A DNA stretch of 64,000 bases from Comamonadaceae bacterium (GTDB taxonomy: Bacteria; Pseudomonadota; Gammaproteobacteria; Burkholderiales; Burkholderiaceae_C), in assembly GCA_947447985.1 (NCBI GenBank), contig CANFLX010000001.1, forward strand, positions 1 to 64,000. Reading direction: 5' to 3'. The notes under the pieces were generated by a model, which saw only the letters and a program-made list of their open reading frames with translations, had not been told where the DNA came from and searched no databases. How positions within the stretch are numbered: position 1 is the first letter of the stretch; each line of letters starts with the position of its first letter. Below, piece by piece: positions 62,466-64,000 of this stretch. The position numbers and the translations under genes were made by a program.

Positions 62466-63287
62466 TCAGTAAGCCAGTCGCTCGGGGTGCAACTCCTGCA
62501 GGATGGTGGTTGCAATTTCCTCGATCGACTTGGTGGTCGTCGATAGCCAGCGAATGCCGGCACGGCGCATCATGCTTTCACCTTCGCTCACCTCCATGCG
62601 GCAGTTTTCGATGGACGCGTACTTGGAGCCGGGGCGGCGCTCGTTGCGGATTTCGCTCAGGCGTTCGGCCTGAATCGTCAGGCCAAAGATTTTTTTCTTG
62701 TGCGCCAGCAGAGCCACAGGCAACTGGCGGCGCTCAAAATCTTCGGGAATCAGCGGGTAATTGGACGCTTTGAGGCCGTACTGCATCGCAAGGTACAGAG
62801 AGGTTGGCGTCTTTCCGCTGCGGCTGATGCCGACCAGGATGACGTCAGACTGTTCCAGATCGCGGTTGCTTTGGCCGTCGTCGTGTGACAGCGAGAAGTT
62901 GATCGCTTCAATGCGGTCGTGGTATTCCTTGCTCTTGCTCGCATCGCTGAAGCGGCCGATGCGGTGGTTGGACTTGAGGTTGAGTTCCTGCTCCAGCGGA
63001 TGCACAAACATGCCGAACATGTCCAAAAGCATGCCCTGGCAGCCTTCTTGGATCACTTTGAGCACCTCCATATTCACCAGCGTCGTAAAAACAATGGGCT
63101 TTTCACCGTCGACCACACCTGCATGGTTGATTTGTCGCACCACTTGGTGCGCCTTGTCGGCAGTATCGATAAACGGCAGCCGGTGGTGGCGCACCGTGGT
63201 TTCAAACTGGGCCAGGATGGCCTTGCCAAAGGTTTCGGCGGTGATGCCGGTGCCATCCGAGACAAAAAAAACGCTGCGTTGGGACAT
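62466..63287 (-). CDS. ppsR: Phosphoenolpyruvate synthase regulatory protein (bifunctional kinase/pyrophosphorylase, DUF299)
   Basis: VFFVSDGTGITAETFGKAILAQF, VILVGISRSGKTPTSLYLAMQYGLKASNYPL; divergent from ppsA. Confidence 0.95.
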   Translation of the reverse strand: MSQRSVFFVSDGTGITAETFGKAILAQFETTVRHHRLPFIDTADKAHQVVRQINHAGVVDGEKPIVFTTLVNMEVLKVIQEGCQGMLLDMFGMFVHPLEQELNLKSNHRIGRFSDASKSKEYHDRIEAINFSLSHDDGQSNRDLEQSDVILVGISRSGKTPTSLYLAMQYGLKASNYPLIPEDFERRQLPVALLAHKKKIFGLTIQAERLSEIRNERRPGSKYASIENCRMEVSEGESMMRRAGIRWLSTTTKSIEEIATTILQELHPERLAY

Positions 63288-63558
63288 GGTGCTACGACGC
63301 TAGAGATAGAACAAAGAGGGCGGGCCAGAGGCTCTGAGCCACCTGACCCGCATTGTGTGCCAAAGACGGGCCTACCAGCTTCGGGCCCCGCGGTAGGGGA
63401 GACCTACAATTGCCGCGTGGCCAGCCAACGACGAGCCGCGAGACCGCCAGAACGACAACAACAAGCCCCGAGTTTCGCAACACCGAGCCGCCACCACCGC
63501 CAAATCGGGATCCGTACGCCGTTCCGAGAGAGGCCCCGTTTTTAACTTTGGAGTCTGT

Positions 63559-64000
63559 ATGTCTGAACTATTTAGTGACACCGCTTGGGTCGTCCCGTTT
63601 GAGCACTTGCGCATGACGGACGTCGAGTCCGTGGGAGGCAAAAATGCCAGCCTGGGCGAGATGATTTCGCAACTGCCCCAGGGCGTGAAAGTGCCGACCG
63701 GTTTTGCCACGACGGCCCACGCCTTCCGGGCGTTCCTGGCCCATGGTGATTTGAGCGGTCGTATCAATGCACGGCTTGCCGCATTGGACATCGAGGATGT
63801 TCGCGCCCTGGCCGTCGCAGGCGCCGAAATCCGCGCCATGGTGGAAGTGCAGCCCTTTCCCGCCGCCTTGGAACAGGCGATTCGTGACGCCTTCCAAACA
63901 CTGAGCGCAGGCAACACCACGGCCTCGTTTGCCGTGCGCTCTTCGGCCACGGCCGAAGACCTGCCCGATGCCTCGTTTGCAGGCCAACAAGAGACCTTTT
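63559..64000 (+). CDS. ppsA: Phosphoenolpyruvate synthase, 3'-truncated by window edge
   Basis: Open frame to window end, absent from the ORF track because no stop is reached: [60 protein letters not shown]...[24 protein letters not shown]. Confidence 0.93.
   Translation, partial: MSELFSDTAWVVPFEHLRMTDVESVGGKNASLGEMISQLPQGVKVPTGFATTAHAFRAFLAHGDLSGRINARLAALDIEDVRALAVAGAEIRAMVEVQPFPAALEQAIRDAFQTLSAGNTTASFAVRSSATAEDLPDASFAGQQETF

Noticed and set aside
1-64000. CRISPR arrays, prophage, rRNA or tRNA genes
   Set aside because: No regularly spaced repeats, phage structural genes or recognisable RNA genes were seen; tRNA absence was judged by eye and should be confirmed with tRNAscan-SE

Overview
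The window is 64 kb of GC-rich, gene-dense chromosome. Gene content and order suggest a betaproteobacterium of the Burkholderiales/Comamonadaceae, possibly Rhodoferax-like; this is inference, with no database search. Most of it is housekeeping: parE/parC, argF/argD, rpsT, murJ, panBC, scpA, nadCA, miaA, mutL, dusB-fis-purH, surE-pcm-nlpD, rlmD and the divergent ppsR/ppsA pair. The most interesting region is about 37-52.6 kb. (i) A putative extracellular electron-transfer conduit at 41.3-45.8 kb encodes a monoheme cytochrome c, a decaheme MtrA/MtoA/PioA-type cytochrome with exactly 10 CXXCH motifs, an MtrB/PioB-type outer-membrane barrel and a tetraheme NapC/NirT/CymA-type quinol dehydrogenase. 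No MtrC-like surface cytochrome is adjacent. It is followed after 11 nt by a complete ccmABCDEFGHI operon and preceded by a histidine kinase/NarL-type regulator pair. (ii) An acyltransferase-3 gene sits between two perfect 141-bp direct repeats of the 3' end of a transglutaminase-family gene, with tandem hairpins at one edge, which looks like a recent integration or duplication. (iii) A transglutaminase/ATP-grasp/alpha-E cluster of unknown function lies at 29.9-37.1 kb. (iv) A VapBC toxin-antitoxin pair sits between parE and parC. No CRISPR array, rRNA, tRNA or transposase was recognised. All calls come from reading the sequence and the supplied ORFs; no homology search was run.
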